DNA of 64,000 nt from NCBI GenBank assembly GCA_002435755.1, contig DIYH01000017.1, forward strand, positions 1-64,000, given 5' to 3'. The translations under genes and the position numbers were made by a program. Each line of letters opens with the position of its first letter. Within the stretch, counting starts at the first letter, position 1. This document shows, in pieces, positions 17,512-27,383 of this stretch. Below the pieces are notes generated by a model, which worked only from the letters and a program-made list of their open reading frames with translations, was not told the origin of the DNA and did not search any database. Source of the stretch: Flammeovirgaceae bacterium UBA6059. GTDB taxonomy: Bacteria; Bacteroidota; Bacteroidia; Cytophagales; Cyclobacteriaceae.

Positions 17512-19128
17512 TCAATTATCAAAGTAAAACCATCGACCATCAACCTCCTCAAGATAGTAGATCATTGCGGGCCATAAGGGAGGTTGGTTTTGAGCTGACC
17601 ATTGATCATATTGTCTAATCAAGCGTTTTACCAAAGGGTCATTTCGATGCTTGACATAGACATCCTGATTCTCCAGGGTATCCACACTAATTTGATATAG
17701 CAGAGTGTCCTTCATTTCGGTATGCCATATCATTTTCCATTCATCAGTCATGATAGCTTTGCTGGAGCCTCGCTCCCAAAAGAAGCTGCGGTGAGACAGG
17801 TCTGAACTAGTGGTATCCCGTACAAGTGCGAGCAAATCTATCCCATCGGTTTTTGGTAGTTGGTCAGTTGTAACACCTGCAGCTGTGATAGAAGAGTTGA
17901 AGATGTCCATGGCAATCACCGGCGCTTTACAATGCCCAGGGCTTAACTGACCTGTCCACCTCATGATAAAAGGAACAGCGAGACCACCTTCCAAATCCGT
18001 TATTTTACCACCTTTGAGTACACCGTTATCTGTCGTCTTGGTATAAGTAGCTCCGCCATTGTCGCTAATGAAAAACACCAAAGTGTTATCTGATTTGCCA
18101 CTTACTTCGAGATAGTCAAGCAGCTGACCGATACCTGTATCAAGATGCTCGATCATAGCATAGTAAGTACGTTTTAGGGGATTTTCCACCTGAGCATACT
18201 TATCATAATATTCGGCTGTAGCCTGGAAAGGTGAATGTGGAGCATTGTAACTGGCGAGTAAGAAGAAAGGATCATCATCCTGTTGGTCCATGTAGCTAAT
18301 GGACTCTTCCGTGATAGCATCTGTTAAGTAGCGACTTTCCAGTACTTCACTACAATTGCGGTAGATAGCATGTTGGCCATCACGTTGGCCACTCCAGATA
18401 TGAGGATCCGTAAAATCACCCTCTACCTTTTGATCAATGATACCCGGCGTGCTCTCATACGCATATAGGGAATGAGAGGCATAGAACCCATATTGGAAGT
18501 CTAGCCCAAAATTGCAAGGCCTATTTTCCTCTGACCAGCCAAGATGCCACTTGCCGACAAGGCCGGTGCGATAGCCTGCGCGTTGCAGGATTTCCGGTAG
18601 GGTGATCTCTGAGGGTGGTAAACCCTGCTTCATGATTGCCTCCTCATTAGGCACTTCATCCATCCATTTTGGGACCCAAGGGTGACTGTTCACAAACCAT
18701 TTGAATCCATAATACTGGAGTCGATTGGTCAGGTAGATATCGTGCAACTGGTTTTGATAACCGAATCGCTGTTGATATCTACCGGTCAGTAGAGCCGCTC
18801 TCGAAGGGCTACAAACAGGAGAAGATACATACGCCCGATCGAAGACTATTCCCTGTGCTGCCATTCGATCGATATTGGGTGTTTGCACGATGTTGTTACC
18901 ACCGTAAAGTGGTATGTCCATCTTACCAAGATCATCCACCAGTATGATGAGGATATTTGGCTGCTTTGCTGAAGTGTCTCTGGAGATTTCAGACAGCACA
19001 CGCTGCTTTTTTAATAATGCCTCCTGTTCCCATTCAAAATTATATCTGTCCCCAGCCAATGGCCAAAGCAACCATGCTAAGCAGCTGACTAGAAGCAAGG
19101 TGAAAATGATCAGTGAAAACTTCTTCAT
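17512..19128 (-). CDS. Exported sulfatase (formylglycine type)
   Basis: 538 residues. The N-terminus is a signal peptide or anchor with a possible lipobox (LLVSC16). The sulfatase core has the metal-binding NILIILVDDLG, then the formylglycine motif Cys106-S-P-S-R followed by AALLTGR. Later come GKWHLG, APHSPF and FFISDNGG, which supply sulfate and calcium ligands. The cysteine must be oxidised to formylglycine; no sulfatase-modifying enzyme is in this window. The substrate is probably a sulfated polysaccharide or related sulfate ester in the periplasm, in keeping with a marine habit. It is not inside a polysaccharide utilisation locus. Confidence 0.88.
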   Translation of the reverse strand: MKKFSLIIFTLLLVSCLAWLLWPLAGDRYNFEWEQEALLKKQRVLSEISRDTSAKQPNILIILVDDLGKMDIPLYGGNNIVQTPNIDRMAAQGIVFDRAYVSSPVCSPSRAALLTGRYQQRFGYQNQLHDIYLTNRLQYYGFKWFVNSHPWVPKWMDEVPNEEAIMKQGLPPSEITLPEILQRAGYRTGLVGKWHLGWSEENRPCNFGLDFQYGFYASHSLYAYESTPGIIDQKVEGDFTDPHIWSGQRDGQHAIYRNCSEVLESRYLTDAITEESISYMDQQDDDPFFLLASYNAPHSPFQATAEYYDKYAQVENPLKRTYYAMIEHLDTGIGQLLDYLEVSGKSDNTLVFFISDNGGATYTKTTDNGVLKGGKITDLEGGLAVPFIMRWTGQLSPGHCKAPVIAMDIFNSSITAAGVTTDQLPKTDGIDLLALVRDTTSSDLSHRSFFWERGSSKAIMTDEWKMIWHTEMKDTLLYQISVDTLENQDVYVKHRNDPLVKRLIRQYDQWSAQNQPPLWPAMIYYLEEVDGRWFYFDN

Positions 19129-19201
19129 GAGCGCTGTGATTGTGCGAATGTCATTAGTTTAGGCGCTTAAATAAATGCATTCGCAGAGATAATACCAATC
19201 G

Positions 19202-20200
19202 ATGGCCCACGGAAGATTTGACAACCCAGTAGTAGCAGCACTTCATGGCATTTATGATCTTTTCAGGAAGCAGGACCTTGTGGATCGCCTATCGGAAAAT
19301 GATCGACTGGATGGTAAAAGTATAGTGATCACAGGTGCTAATTCGGGACTTGGCTATGCTCTCACTGTGGAGATGGCGCGACGAGGAGGTCGGGTGATCA
19401 TGGCTTGCCGGAGGGACCTACCGGAAGTATTGCAAAAAGCCAAAAGAGAGTCTGGCTCTGAATCAATTGAAATGCGCTATCTGGATTTAGGAAAAGTAGA
19501 AAGTTTATATGAGTTTACCAGTAACCTCAAGTCGGAAGGTAAGCAAATATATGTGCTGGTCTTGAACGCTGCGGTCGCCTTGCCTAAAGCACGGAAAACA
19601 GAGCATGGATTAGAGGAAATGTTCTTGGTCAACTATCTGTCTAACTTCATGTTGGCCAATTTAATGACTGCAGAAAAGGTAATGAGCCTGGAATGTGCAG
19701 AGGCGCCTCGCATGCTTTTCATTTCTTCAGACTCCCATCAGGGCTCCAGTGCGGTCGACTACAGCGAGTTTGGCAACTATGTCGACTATGGTGTATCGAA
19801 GGGTATTGGATATTATAGCTATTATAAGCTTGTGACAAATACCATGATGGTAGAGTTATCACGAAGGATCAATAAAAATGGTCATAAGATGGGAGTCAAT
19901 GTCATTTGTCCGGGCCCGGTAAATACGGAGATTGCCAAAGAAGCACCGCCATTTTTGCACAAGATCCTGAAAGGTATTTTTTGGGTATTCTTCAAATCAC
20001 CGAAAGTAGCTGCTCTGCCTGTGGTTTATATGGCTACCTCGAAGGATTATGATGGTAGGTCCGAAGAGTACCAGCATATGTTTAATGAAAAGAAAATGGA
20101 CCCCAAATGCTATGAATCTGATGCAGGAGTTAAGCTTTGGGAAGAGTCACTGAAGCTTTGGAGACAGTTGGGGTTTGATGTACCGAAGATGGACTATTGA
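19202..20200 (+). CDS. Short-chain dehydrogenase (retinol/protochlorophyllide reductase-like)
   Basis: 332 residues, longer than a classical SDR because of extensions at both ends. It shows the dinucleotide motif TGANSGLG followed by MACRR (suggesting NADP preference), the LNAAV structural motif, a catalytic Ser region (LFISSDSHQGSS) and YxxxK (YSYYK). NVICPGPVNTEIAKEAP follows as usual. The fold and the TGANSGLG/MACR pair place it near retinol dehydrogenase and WWOX-like SDRs. The substrate is unknown. It is divergent from the sulfatase gene. Confidence 0.85.
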   Translation: MAHGRFDNPVVAALHGIYDLFRKQDLVDRLSENDRLDGKSIVITGANSGLGYALTVEMARRGGRVIMACRRDLPEVLQKAKRESGSESIEMRYLDLGKVESLYEFTSNLKSEGKQIYVLVLNAAVALPKARKTEHGLEEMFLVNYLSNFMLANLMTAEKVMSLECAEAPRMLFISSDSHQGSSAVDYSEFGNYVDYGVSKGIGYYSYYKLVTNTMMVELSRRINKNGHKMGVNVICPGPVNTEIAKEAPPFLHKILKGIFWVFFKSPKVAALPVVYMATSKDYDGRSEEYQHMFNEKKMDPKCYESDAGVKLWEESLKLWRQLGFDVPKMDY

Positions 20201-20217
20201 TCTTGCTTGTTGTTAGC

Positions 20218-20559
20218 CTATATACTTGCTTTGTTAAACTCTAAAGCTTTTTTAATCCAAAAATCCAGATCTTCATCAGCATCAAATCCATCCGGATCAA
20301 TGAAGAGAAACCCACGCATTACTCTACCTGTGAAATCCATCTCCCGGCTGCCTTTGTTGAAGACAAGTTGATCGTGAGATGCTTTGCCCACGCGTACCAT
20401 CAGTCGGTCCAGACCAGAGGCCTTATCCTTGTCGATTCCTACACACATCTTATCATTAACCATGAAGATGAGCCCACCCATCATTTTCTTTTCTTCGGTG
20501 ACATTTGCCGAAGCAAGTCTTTGTCTTACACGGTCGGCTAAAAATTCGCTGTAGGCCAT
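20218..20559 (-). CDS. TfoX/Sxy N-terminal domain protein
   Basis: 113 residues containing only the TfoX N-terminal domain: KKMMGGLIFMVNDKMCVGID, LMVRVG and MRGFLFIDPDG are recognisable. Full-length TfoX (about 200 residues) activates competence genes in gammaproteobacteria, but single-domain relatives such as this are widespread and of unknown role. It converges with the dehydrogenase gene 17 bases away. An inverted GATCAGT/ACTGATC pair lies just upstream. Confidence 0.82.
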   Translation of the reverse strand: MAYSEFLADRVRQRLASANVTEEKKMMGGLIFMVNDKMCVGIDKDKASGLDRLMVRVGKASHDQLVFNKGSREMDFTGRVMRGFLFIDPDGFDADEDLDFWIKKALEFNKASI

Positions 20560-20679
20560 AATGATTTAAGATCAGTTCTTCTAAAATTAACGAATACTGA
20601 TCACACTCATACTCTTCCGAAAGGTTCAGAAGAACCCTAAATACATAAAGGAGTGTCGGAAATGTACTCCGATTCGATC

Positions 20680-22215
20680 CTATTCTTTAAGTGTCAAAAC
20701 ACCTCGTTCAAAGGTCATTTCCTTATTTGAAGCAACATTGACATTCGGCTCAAGGATCGTTTCCATGTAGTACCAGGTTGCCTTTCCTTCATTTTCCGAT
20801 AAGGTGAGCACCATATATCCATGATCTCGCAGGTTCGTATATTTCAACTGAGGGTTGAGACTGTCTTTGACAATATTGACTTCATGTTCCAGTACCAATT
20901 CAGTAGGGGCGCGTTCGTTTGAGTTCGATGAGTTGATACTTGGCGTACCTAGTTCAAGTGCTACTGCTCCATCAGTCTGATAGCTGCCAAAAGGATCATT
21001 TGTCACTTCCAAACCCCAGGATGAGTGGGTGTCTCCCGTGACAAACACTACATTATCCAGCTCATTGGTTTTGATAAAGTCCATGATAGCGGCTTGTTCC
21101 ACAGGGTATCCGTCCCAAGAGTCCAGGTTGATGTTGAACCCTGGGAATCCCCAATTGAGGTAGCTGAAGATCACCTGGTTGCCGATGATATTCCATTTCG
21201 CCTGGCTGGACATCAATTCATTTTGAAACCATGACATTTGTTCTGCCCCGATCATACTGCGATCCGGACTATTGAGGTCGGGAGCTGTAAGGCTGTCCAC
21301 CTGCTGAGTACGCCCTTCGAGCCGTTCGTCAAGCATTATGAGTCTGGCCATATCTCCGTACGAGAACGAGCGGTAGAGTTTCTCAGATTCTCTTACGGGA
21401 AGCCATTCATAATAGGCCTGTCGTGCATAGTTGCGCCGTACTCCATAGTCACCTTCATCTTCCTGATGGTTTTGCGCTCCGTCTTTGTAGCTGTCGTTTG
21501 CAATCTCGTGATCATCCCATATTGTTATGAAAGGATGCGCCTGGTGCGCAGCTCGCAGGTCCTTATCCAATCGATACTGTGCATATCGTGTGCGATAGTC
21601 CTCAAGACTGAGGATCTCGTGGACTGGTCTGTGAAAACGGCCTGTAGAGCTGTCTCCATAGGTGCCTACACCATACTCGTAGATGTAGTCTCCCAGGTGT
21701 AAAACGACATCTATGTCCTCATTTTTGGCTAAGGCATTATAAGCATTGAAAAATCCCGCTTCGTAATTGCTACAGCTCACCACCCCGAGAGTTAGCTGTT
21801 CCGTCTGCTTGGGAGCGGTCTTTGTCCTACCGGAAATAGAGTAACTTCCTTCGTATTGAAATCGGTAGAAATAAGTAGAGCCTGCTTCCAGACCTTTGAC
21901 ATCAATTTTCACCGTGTAGTTGCGCTCTGGTCGTGTAGTGTACTCCCCGGATTTAGCAATTGAACTAAAATCCTCACTTGATGAAACTTCCCAGGTACCT
22001 TTTGCTTCGGGAGTGGAATCAGCAGGTGTCAGCTTTGTCCAAATAATCACTGCATCTTGTGTGGGATCGCCTGAGGCCACACCATGATAAAAAGGAGCCA
22101 ATTCAGGGTCCCAAAGGTCTGCTAACGGATCTTCAATTTCAGAATAGTCAACGTTTACTTCTAGTTGGCAACTGGCTAACCCAAGTAGGAAAAGGGTTAA
22201 GTAGGGTAGTTTCAT
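20680..22215 (-). CDS. phoD: PhoD-type alkaline phosphatase / phosphodiesterase lipoprotein
   Basis: 511 residues. A lipoprotein signal ends at LLGLASC (Cys16). An N-terminal beta-sandwich (HGVASGDPTQDAVIIWTKLT, then FYRFQYE) precedes the metallophosphatase core: LGVVSCSNYEAGFFNAY, HLGDYIYEYG, IWDDHEIANDSY, MLDERLEGRTQQ and FVTGDTHSSWGLEV. These supply the iron/calcium ligands of PhoD. It releases phosphate from mono- or diesters outside the inner membrane, most likely for phosphorus scavenging. No Pho box was identified by eye. Confidence 0.9.
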   Translation of the reverse strand: MKLPYLTLFLLGLASCQLEVNVDYSEIEDPLADLWDPELAPFYHGVASGDPTQDAVIIWTKLTPADSTPEAKGTWEVSSSEDFSSIAKSGEYTTRPERNYTVKIDVKGLEAGSTYFYRFQYEGSYSISGRTKTAPKQTEQLTLGVVSCSNYEAGFFNAYNALAKNEDIDVVLHLGDYIYEYGVGTYGDSSTGRFHRPVHEILSLEDYRTRYAQYRLDKDLRAAHQAHPFITIWDDHEIANDSYKDGAQNHQEDEGDYGVRRNYARQAYYEWLPVRESEKLYRSFSYGDMARLIMLDERLEGRTQQVDSLTAPDLNSPDRSMIGAEQMSWFQNELMSSQAKWNIIGNQVIFSYLNWGFPGFNINLDSWDGYPVEQAAIMDFIKTNELDNVVFVTGDTHSSWGLEVTNDPFGSYQTDGAVALELGTPSINSSNSNERAPTELVLEHEVNIVKDSLNPQLKYTNLRDHGYMVLTLSENEGKATWYYMETILEPNVNVASNKEMTFERGVLTLKE

Positions 22216-22310
22216 AGGTTTATTTTATATACAATTAAGTACAATCTATGTCCTTAATGAAAGTAGTTCGTTTACTATTGTGTTAAGTAGTAAACTTTGT
22301 TGTTGGCTAA

Positions 22311-23090
22311 TCAATTGTCAATTATTTCTTGAAGCCGGTTTAGAGTATTTTGATCGACGATTGGTATCAGCATATTATCCTCAAAAGAATAGAACACTAA
22401 AAATTCAGGGAGCTCCTCTCTCTTCGTTGAAGTAGTTTGAGCATTAGTGACCCTGAAAACTAATTGCTCGATATTTTCTAAATATTCGAAGCTTAGAATC
22501 TTATAACTTGAATTATTGAGTTGCTTTATCTCTCCTGAACCGTGATTGTAGACATAGGCTATTTTAAAATCCTCTTCGCTCAATTTGCCGTCGCTATTAG
22601 TATCTTCGTCCCAACCTGTGAAAACTACCAGCTTTCTACTCTTAGAGCTAAAAAGGTCATATCTGTCTATATTCATTCTGCTATCTAGTAAGACACGTGT
22701 ATTTGAAGATGAAAATTCATATAAAACAAGATTGTTGTAGTTGCCATATGCGTAGTATTGATATCCTGAAATCGACTGAGCATCTAATAGTTCAAAGACC
22801 TGATCATCGCGAGACGATGGATCGGACAGTTGCTTATGACGAACAGGTATTAAATAGGTATTAGAAGCAGAATCAAAAAGGTAAATTCCATCTAATGAAA
22901 CTATTTGGTTTCTTACGTTTAGTTCTTTGAGTGAATCTAGCTCTTCTCTTACAATAAGGGTATTCTCTACATAAGTGTCGCTCTTTAAAAAGTCAATTAA
23001 TAGGTTAACTCCCGTTACCAGCACCGCTATCAGTATTATTGTTCCGATAACAGAAATGAGAATTTGGTTGTACCTGTTAATACCACTCAT
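22311..23090 (-). CDS. Membrane-anchored protein with one EF-hand-like loop
   Basis: 259 residues. One membrane segment near the N-terminus (ILISVIGTIILIAVLVTGVNLLI) is followed by a beta-rich exported region. A canonical calcium loop, DTNSDGKLSEED, sits at about residues 158-169. The repeated pattern of short strands (YDLFSSKSRKLVVFTGWDED, IAYVYNHGSGEIKQLN) suggests part of a beta-propeller, but I do not recognise a family. It is the gene upstream of phoD on the same strand, 95 bases away. Confidence 0.6.
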   Translation of the reverse strand: MSGINRYNQILISVIGTIILIAVLVTGVNLLIDFLKSDTYVENTLIVREELDSLKELNVRNQIVSLDGIYLFDSASNTYLIPVRHKQLSDPSSRDDQVFELLDAQSISGYQYYAYGNYNNLVLYEFSSSNTRVLLDSRMNIDRYDLFSSKSRKLVVFTGWDEDTNSDGKLSEEDFKIAYVYNHGSGEIKQLNNSSYKILSFEYLENIEQLVFRVTNAQTTSTKREELPEFLVFYSFEDNMLIPIVDQNTLNRLQEIIDN

Positions 23091-23309
23091 AGGTTTCTAG
23101 GATTGTTTTGATAGTCAAAAGTCAGTATTTAATCAGACAAGAAAGTTTAATAGGTGATTAAAAAGGGATATATTCTAAGACGATTGAGCTGCTAAAATCT
23201 AGTGTTGCTTTTTATTCAACCTGCTCTGGTTAATACAAATCAGTTTGATCTTTTGATTTTAACTAGTTGCAAACTGTTAAGGTGATCATTGCTGGTGTTT
23301 TAAGACAGC

Positions 23310-24605
23310 TTAGTTTCCCCTTTCTGATATGAAATAAATAATAGATCCAACGACCAAAATACCTACACCAATCATGCTCTCCATTGGTTTGTCAATGAAG
23401 ACAAACACTAAGGTCCATATGCTGATGACCAGAAAGATCAGTGGAGTGATAGGGTAGCCCCACGTTTTGTAAGAAGTGGTGATATCTGCATGCTTTATTC
23501 GCAATATGAAAATACCACCCACGGTCAAAGTGGTAATTGATATGAGTAGGAAAGAGGTATACACCAACACTTGATCAAAGGAGGAGGTGTAGATGAAAAG
23601 TAAGCTGAGGAAGGTGGAGAACATAAAGGCATTTTGTGGAATCCCTTGCTTATTCTTTATCGATAACCAGCGTAGCGCCCGGAAATCTTCACCCATGATT
23701 TGAGTGATCCTCGGACCCAGGAATACGTAAGCACTTACTGTTGACAGAAGAAGCAGTGAGATCACTATAGCCATTACTTTGCCTCCCATACTACCGAAAA
23801 TAGAAGTGCCTGATATGAAGCCGACTTCAATTTGTCCTTCCAACTGAGGTATAGGAACCGAATAGAGGAAAACGAAATTGAGTAAGAGGTACAGCACCAT
23901 TACGATCAAAGTGCCCAGGAATAATGATTTAGGTAGGTTTTGAATGGGGTTTTCAATTTCGTCAATGATATATATAGAACTATTCCATCCTGTATAGGCG
24001 TACGAAACAAAGACAAGTGATACAGCAAAAGGAGCGCTGATGATTTCCGACCAGCTCTGGGATTGTGGCAACAGACTAATCTGCTGAGGTTGATCGATCA
24101 TCAGCCCAGCCCCAACAAAAACCATGATCAATCCAATCTTTAGAACCGTAAAAAAGTTCTGAAAGAGGCTACCACCTTTAATGGTGGTGCCATGTAAGAT
24201 ACTGAGGGACAGCACACATCCGGCTGCCAGATGATTTTCCGGTAGGTCAGGAAAAAAAGTACTCACATAGGAGGCTAGTGCCATGGCAGCTAGAGAGGCT
24301 GGGGCGGCAAAACCTACCGTAGCAGATACCCACCCTGCGACGAAACCCAGCGATGGGTGGTAGAGCCTGGAGAGCAGATTGTACTCACCACCGGAACGAG
24401 GAAATGCTGCCCCGAGCTCAGCATAGGTAACTGCTCCGCAAAATGCAATGACACCTCCCACCAACCAAAGCGTCATGATCGAAAATCCTGTCTTGATATC
24501 AACCACCTGAAAACCAAGACTAGTAAATACCCCAGTACCGATCATTGCGGCTATCACGAGTGATGAGGCAGTAAGTAATCCTACTTTGGAGTTTGGTTGG
24601 GCCAT
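23310..24605 (-). CDS. APC-superfamily amino acid permease
   Basis: 431 residues from the ATG at 24605. The frame extends to 24698, but MAQPNSKVGLLTASSLVIAA is the normal family start. TM1 carries the glycine-rich GTGVF substrate motif (MIGTGVFTSLGF), and about 12 hydrophobic segments follow (VGGVIAFCGAVTYAELGAAF, FVSYAYTGWNSSIYIIDEIE). It is an inner-membrane transporter of the LAT/APC type, exchanging or taking up amino acids; which ones cannot be told. It is divergent from the GMC oxidoreductase gene. Confidence 0.88.
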   Translation of the reverse strand: MAQPNSKVGLLTASSLVIAAMIGTGVFTSLGFQVVDIKTGFSIMTLWLVGGVIAFCGAVTYAELGAAFPRSGGEYNLLSRLYHPSLGFVAGWVSATVGFAAPASLAAMALASYVSTFFPDLPENHLAAGCVLSLSILHGTTIKGGSLFQNFFTVLKIGLIMVFVGAGLMIDQPQQISLLPQSQSWSEIISAPFAVSLVFVSYAYTGWNSSIYIIDEIENPIQNLPKSLFLGTLIVMVLYLLLNFVFLYSVPIPQLEGQIEVGFISGTSIFGSMGGKVMAIVISLLLLSTVSAYVFLGPRITQIMGEDFRALRWLSIKNKQGIPQNAFMFSTFLSLLFIYTSSFDQVLVYTSFLLISITTLTVGGIFILRIKHADITTSYKTWGYPITPLIFLVISIWTLVFVFIDKPMESMIGVGILVVGSIIYFISERGN

Positions 24606-24743
24606 AAGCTGGGGAAGATAACAATGATCCCCGAATCTTTTCTGTGTGAGGTTGACAAGATTGACGAGAACGCTAGCAAGACAACTGACGGTTTGCAACC
24701 CAATGACCCATTGGATATCTTACCGCAAGCGAACAACTAACCC

Positions 24744-26351
24744 ATGAGTAAAGAATTTGATTATATCATAGTAGGAGCGGGTTCCGCAGGTTGCCTACTT
24801 GCCAATAGACTGTCTGCAGACCCATCCAATCGTGTGCTCTTGCTCGAGGCTGGAGGCAGGGATAGTGACCCTTTAGTGCATATCCCTGGTGCATACGCCA
24901 AGCTTTTTAAGAAAAAGCATGACTGGGGTTTCTGGACGATACCTCAGCCAAATGTAAATAATCGCAAGCTCTATTTGCCAAGGGGCAAGATGTTGGGTGG
25001 GTGCAGTAGCAACAACGCAATGGCCTATGTTCGTGGTAACAAATATGACTATGATGGATGGGCTGCTCTTGGCAATGATGGTTGGAGCTATAAGGATATT
25101 TTACCCTACTTTGTCAAGTCGGAGCACAACGAGCAGGCTGATCAGCTCAACGATGGCTACCATGGTGAAGGTGGAGACCTCAATGTCACCTTTTCACAGC
25201 AGTTCAAGACACCTTTAGGTCAGGCTTTCATTGATGCGGGTGTAGAGGCAGGGCTACCGCCAAATGATGATTACAATGGTAAGGAGCAAAAAGGCATTGG
25301 TCGTTTTCAGTTTACCATCAAAAATGGAGCAAGGCACAGTGGTGTAGATGCCTTTTTGAAGCCTGCAATGAAGCGACCTAATCTCGAAGTACTGACGAAT
25401 GCCCAGGTACAAGAAGTTTTGGTTGAAAAGGATCAGGCCTTCGGTGTTAAACTGATTAAAGGAGGACAGAAGTTCCGTGTTTCGAAAGAGGTGATATTGT
25501 CAGCCGGGGGTTTTCAATCTCCGCAGATATTGATGCTTTCAGGTATTGGAGAGAAGGAGCAACTTACTAGTCATGGAATCGAGTTGAAATTAGAACTACC
25601 GGGAGTGGGTAAGAACCTGCAGGATCACCTTTTCTTCCCGGTAAGTTGCTTGTCTAAAGAGCAGGTAGGTCTCAATCACCACATCAAGTTGTCCAATCAG
25701 ATCAAGGGCTTTGCACAATATACAATAGGTAGAAAAGGACCGTTTACGATCGGGCCATTAGAGTCAGTGGCTTTTTTGAATATTGATGACCCTACAGGTC
25801 CGGCCAACTTTCAATTACATTTTGCGCCAATGCAGATTGGAAGAGAATATGGTTATGACCTATATGACCTCAATACGTTTCCTCATGAGGATGGCTTTAG
25901 CATACTTCCGAGTTTGCTGCAACCAAAGAGCAGGGGTGAAGTGACCTTGAAGGATGGTAATCCCCGATCATCGCCAGTTATTGATCCCAGGTTCTTATCA
26001 GAAGAATCTGATCTAAAGCAGCTAGTGGCTGGAGCCAGATTGGCGCTTGACATTATAAAACAGGAAGCGCTGCAAAAGCATACTAAGCAACTGCAAATGC
26101 CGCTTGATACAAGCAGTGAAGATGCTTTGGCGGAGCATATTAGAAAATCACTGGAGACGATCTACCATCCTGTGGGTACCTGCAAGATGGGCCAGGATGA
26201 AATGGCCGTGGTGGATCCTCAGTTGAGAGTAAGAGGTATAGAAGGCTTAAGGGTGGTGGACGCCTCGATCATGCCAAATATCATGACTGGTAATACCAAT
26301 GCGCCGGTTTATATGATTGCAGAGAAAGCAGCTGAAATGATCCTAAACTGA
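24744..26351 (+). CDS. GMC-family FAD oxidoreductase (choline dehydrogenase-like)
   Basis: 535 residues. The N-terminal FAD motif (YIIVGAGSAGCLLANRLS), the first GMC signature (PRGKMLGGCSSNNAMAYVRG), the second signature (SAGGFQSPQILMLSGIG) and the active-site histidine pair region (IYHPVGTCKMG, then MTGNTNAPVYMIAEKAAEM) are all intact. Closest in layout to choline or alcohol dehydrogenases that pass electrons to a quinone or cytochrome. No betB, transporter or BetI regulator accompanies it, so betaine synthesis is not supported and an alcohol substrate is equally likely. Confidence 0.88.
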   Translation: MSKEFDYIIVGAGSAGCLLANRLSADPSNRVLLLEAGGRDSDPLVHIPGAYAKLFKKKHDWGFWTIPQPNVNNRKLYLPRGKMLGGCSSNNAMAYVRGNKYDYDGWAALGNDGWSYKDILPYFVKSEHNEQADQLNDGYHGEGGDLNVTFSQQFKTPLGQAFIDAGVEAGLPPNDDYNGKEQKGIGRFQFTIKNGARHSGVDAFLKPAMKRPNLEVLTNAQVQEVLVEKDQAFGVKLIKGGQKFRVSKEVILSAGGFQSPQILMLSGIGEKEQLTSHGIELKLELPGVGKNLQDHLFFPVSCLSKEQVGLNHHIKLSNQIKGFAQYTIGRKGPFTIGPLESVAFLNIDDPTGPANFQLHFAPMQIGREYGYDLYDLNTFPHEDGFSILPSLLQPKSRGEVTLKDGNPRSSPVIDPRFLSEESDLKQLVAGARLALDIIKQEALQKHTKQLQMPLDTSSEDALAEHIRKSLETIYHPVGTCKMGQDEMAVVDPQLRVRGIEGLRVVDASIMPNIMTGNTNAPVYMIAEKAAEMILN

Positions 26352-26352
26352 T

Positions 26353-26391
26353 AATGGAGAATGGATGGTTGATATTTTTCCATTCTCCATT
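26353..26391. terminator. Bidirectional terminator
   Basis: A perfect 13-base inverted repeat, AATGGAGAATGGA and TCCATTCTCCATT, with a 13-base T-rich loop. It lies between the convergent GMC and DUF2911 genes. Confidence 0.7.
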
Positions 26392-26399
26392 ATTCATTT

Positions 26400-27245
26400 T
26401 CAATCCATTGATGCAATCAACTTTTCGTTGAGTCTCACATAATCCATGTTGCCAGCAGTTTTGGCTAATTCAATGGATTGATTTGCAGCTTTTTCTGCTT
26501 CTTTGTTCTTTCCAAGTTTGGCAAGGATTTTAGCTTTAAGGTGCACTTGCCAGTACTTTTCGTCACCTTCGACGATTCCTTTGTTAATGAAGTCAAGTGC
26601 CTGGTTTAGATCCTTATCAGCAGAGAAGTAGTAGCTAGCCGCTTGATAATATGTACCAGTGTTCTCTGGTGTAGCGTCGATCACTTGTGCTTTGATCTGC
26701 TCCATGATCTTGCTGTCCACTTCGTTCTCTATTTTGAATTTAGCTTTCGATTTCTCCCATTTCAAGTTGAGATAGGCGGAGTTCATTGTAAAGTCTGAGA
26801 AGCTAATAGTAAATGTCTCATAATGACTGCTGACCTCTTTGGCGGGTACGTCAAATCTGATTTGGTCCTGTGCCTCATCATATCCGGCAATCCCCCATAA
26901 TGTAAGATCCTTGTTGAGGATAAAAGTCCAGGTCTCCTTACCAGGAATGCTATAAAGCGCATATTCTCCCGCAGGCACTGCTTTTCCTTCGATGATCACA
27001 TCGTCACTGAATTTGATTTTAGTGCTTGCATTGGCACCAGTCCTCCAGAGTTCTCCGTAGGGCACCAGATCACCGAAAATTGTTCTACCCTTGGCACTTG
27101 GCCTGGCGTAAGTGACACTAACATCTGCAAGACCTACAGTTCCTCCTACTGTAAATGTTGGACTTGGAGGAGGCATATCTATCTGGCCAAAAGCTGTGAA
27201 AACTCCAAAAAACAGGAGTAGAGTGAGTGTTTTTTTTATTGTCAT
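26400..27245 (-). CDS. Exported DUF2911 protein with C-terminal TPR-like helices
   Basis: 281 residues. A signal peptide (LLLFFGVFTAFGQ) is followed by the DUF2911 domain (DVSVTYARPSAKGRTIFGDL, LVPYGELWRTGANASTKIKF, then VPAGEYALYSIPG and WTFILNK). Residues about 200-275 form helices with TPR character (YYQAASYYFSADKDLNQALD, KAKILAKLGKNKEAEKAANQ). It is a periplasmic protein family of unknown function, nearly confined to Bacteroidota and Acidobacteria. Confidence 0.85.
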   Translation of the reverse strand: MTIKKTLTLLLFFGVFTAFGQIDMPPPSPTFTVGGTVGLADVSVTYARPSAKGRTIFGDLVPYGELWRTGANASTKIKFSDDVIIEGKAVPAGEYALYSIPGKETWTFILNKDLTLWGIAGYDEAQDQIRFDVPAKEVSSHYETFTISFSDFTMNSAYLNLKWEKSKAKFKIENEVDSKIMEQIKAQVIDATPENTGTYYQAASYYFSADKDLNQALDFINKGIVEGDEKYWQVHLKAKILAKLGKNKEAEKAANQSIELAKTAGNMDYVRLNEKLIASMD

Positions 27246-27301
27246 TTTTTGATTGGCAAGTTAATGACAATAGCTTTCAAAAAATATATGGTACAAAACG
27301 G

Positions 27302-27332
27302 TTTGTAAAGTCCTTGAATTTCAGTATTATTG
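27302..27332 (+). promoter_or_regulatory. Possible Bacteroidota promoter
   Basis: TTTG (27302-27305), 19 bases, then TATTATTG (27325-27332), which matches TAnnTTTG at 7 of 8 positions. It lies 51 bases before the coiled-coil protein gene. Confidence 0.4.
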
Positions 27333-27383
27333 ATTAAGTAATAAATAATATAAATATAGTCATATTTTATAAATCAACTCGCT

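Noticed and set aside
20218..20559. Competence regulator role for the TfoX-like protein
   Set aside because: Only the N-terminal domain is present, and such single-domain forms are not shown to control competence in this phylum.
24744..26351. Calling the GMC oxidoreductase betA for betaine synthesis
   Set aside because: No betB, choline transporter or regulator nearby; family motifs do not decide the alcohol substrate.
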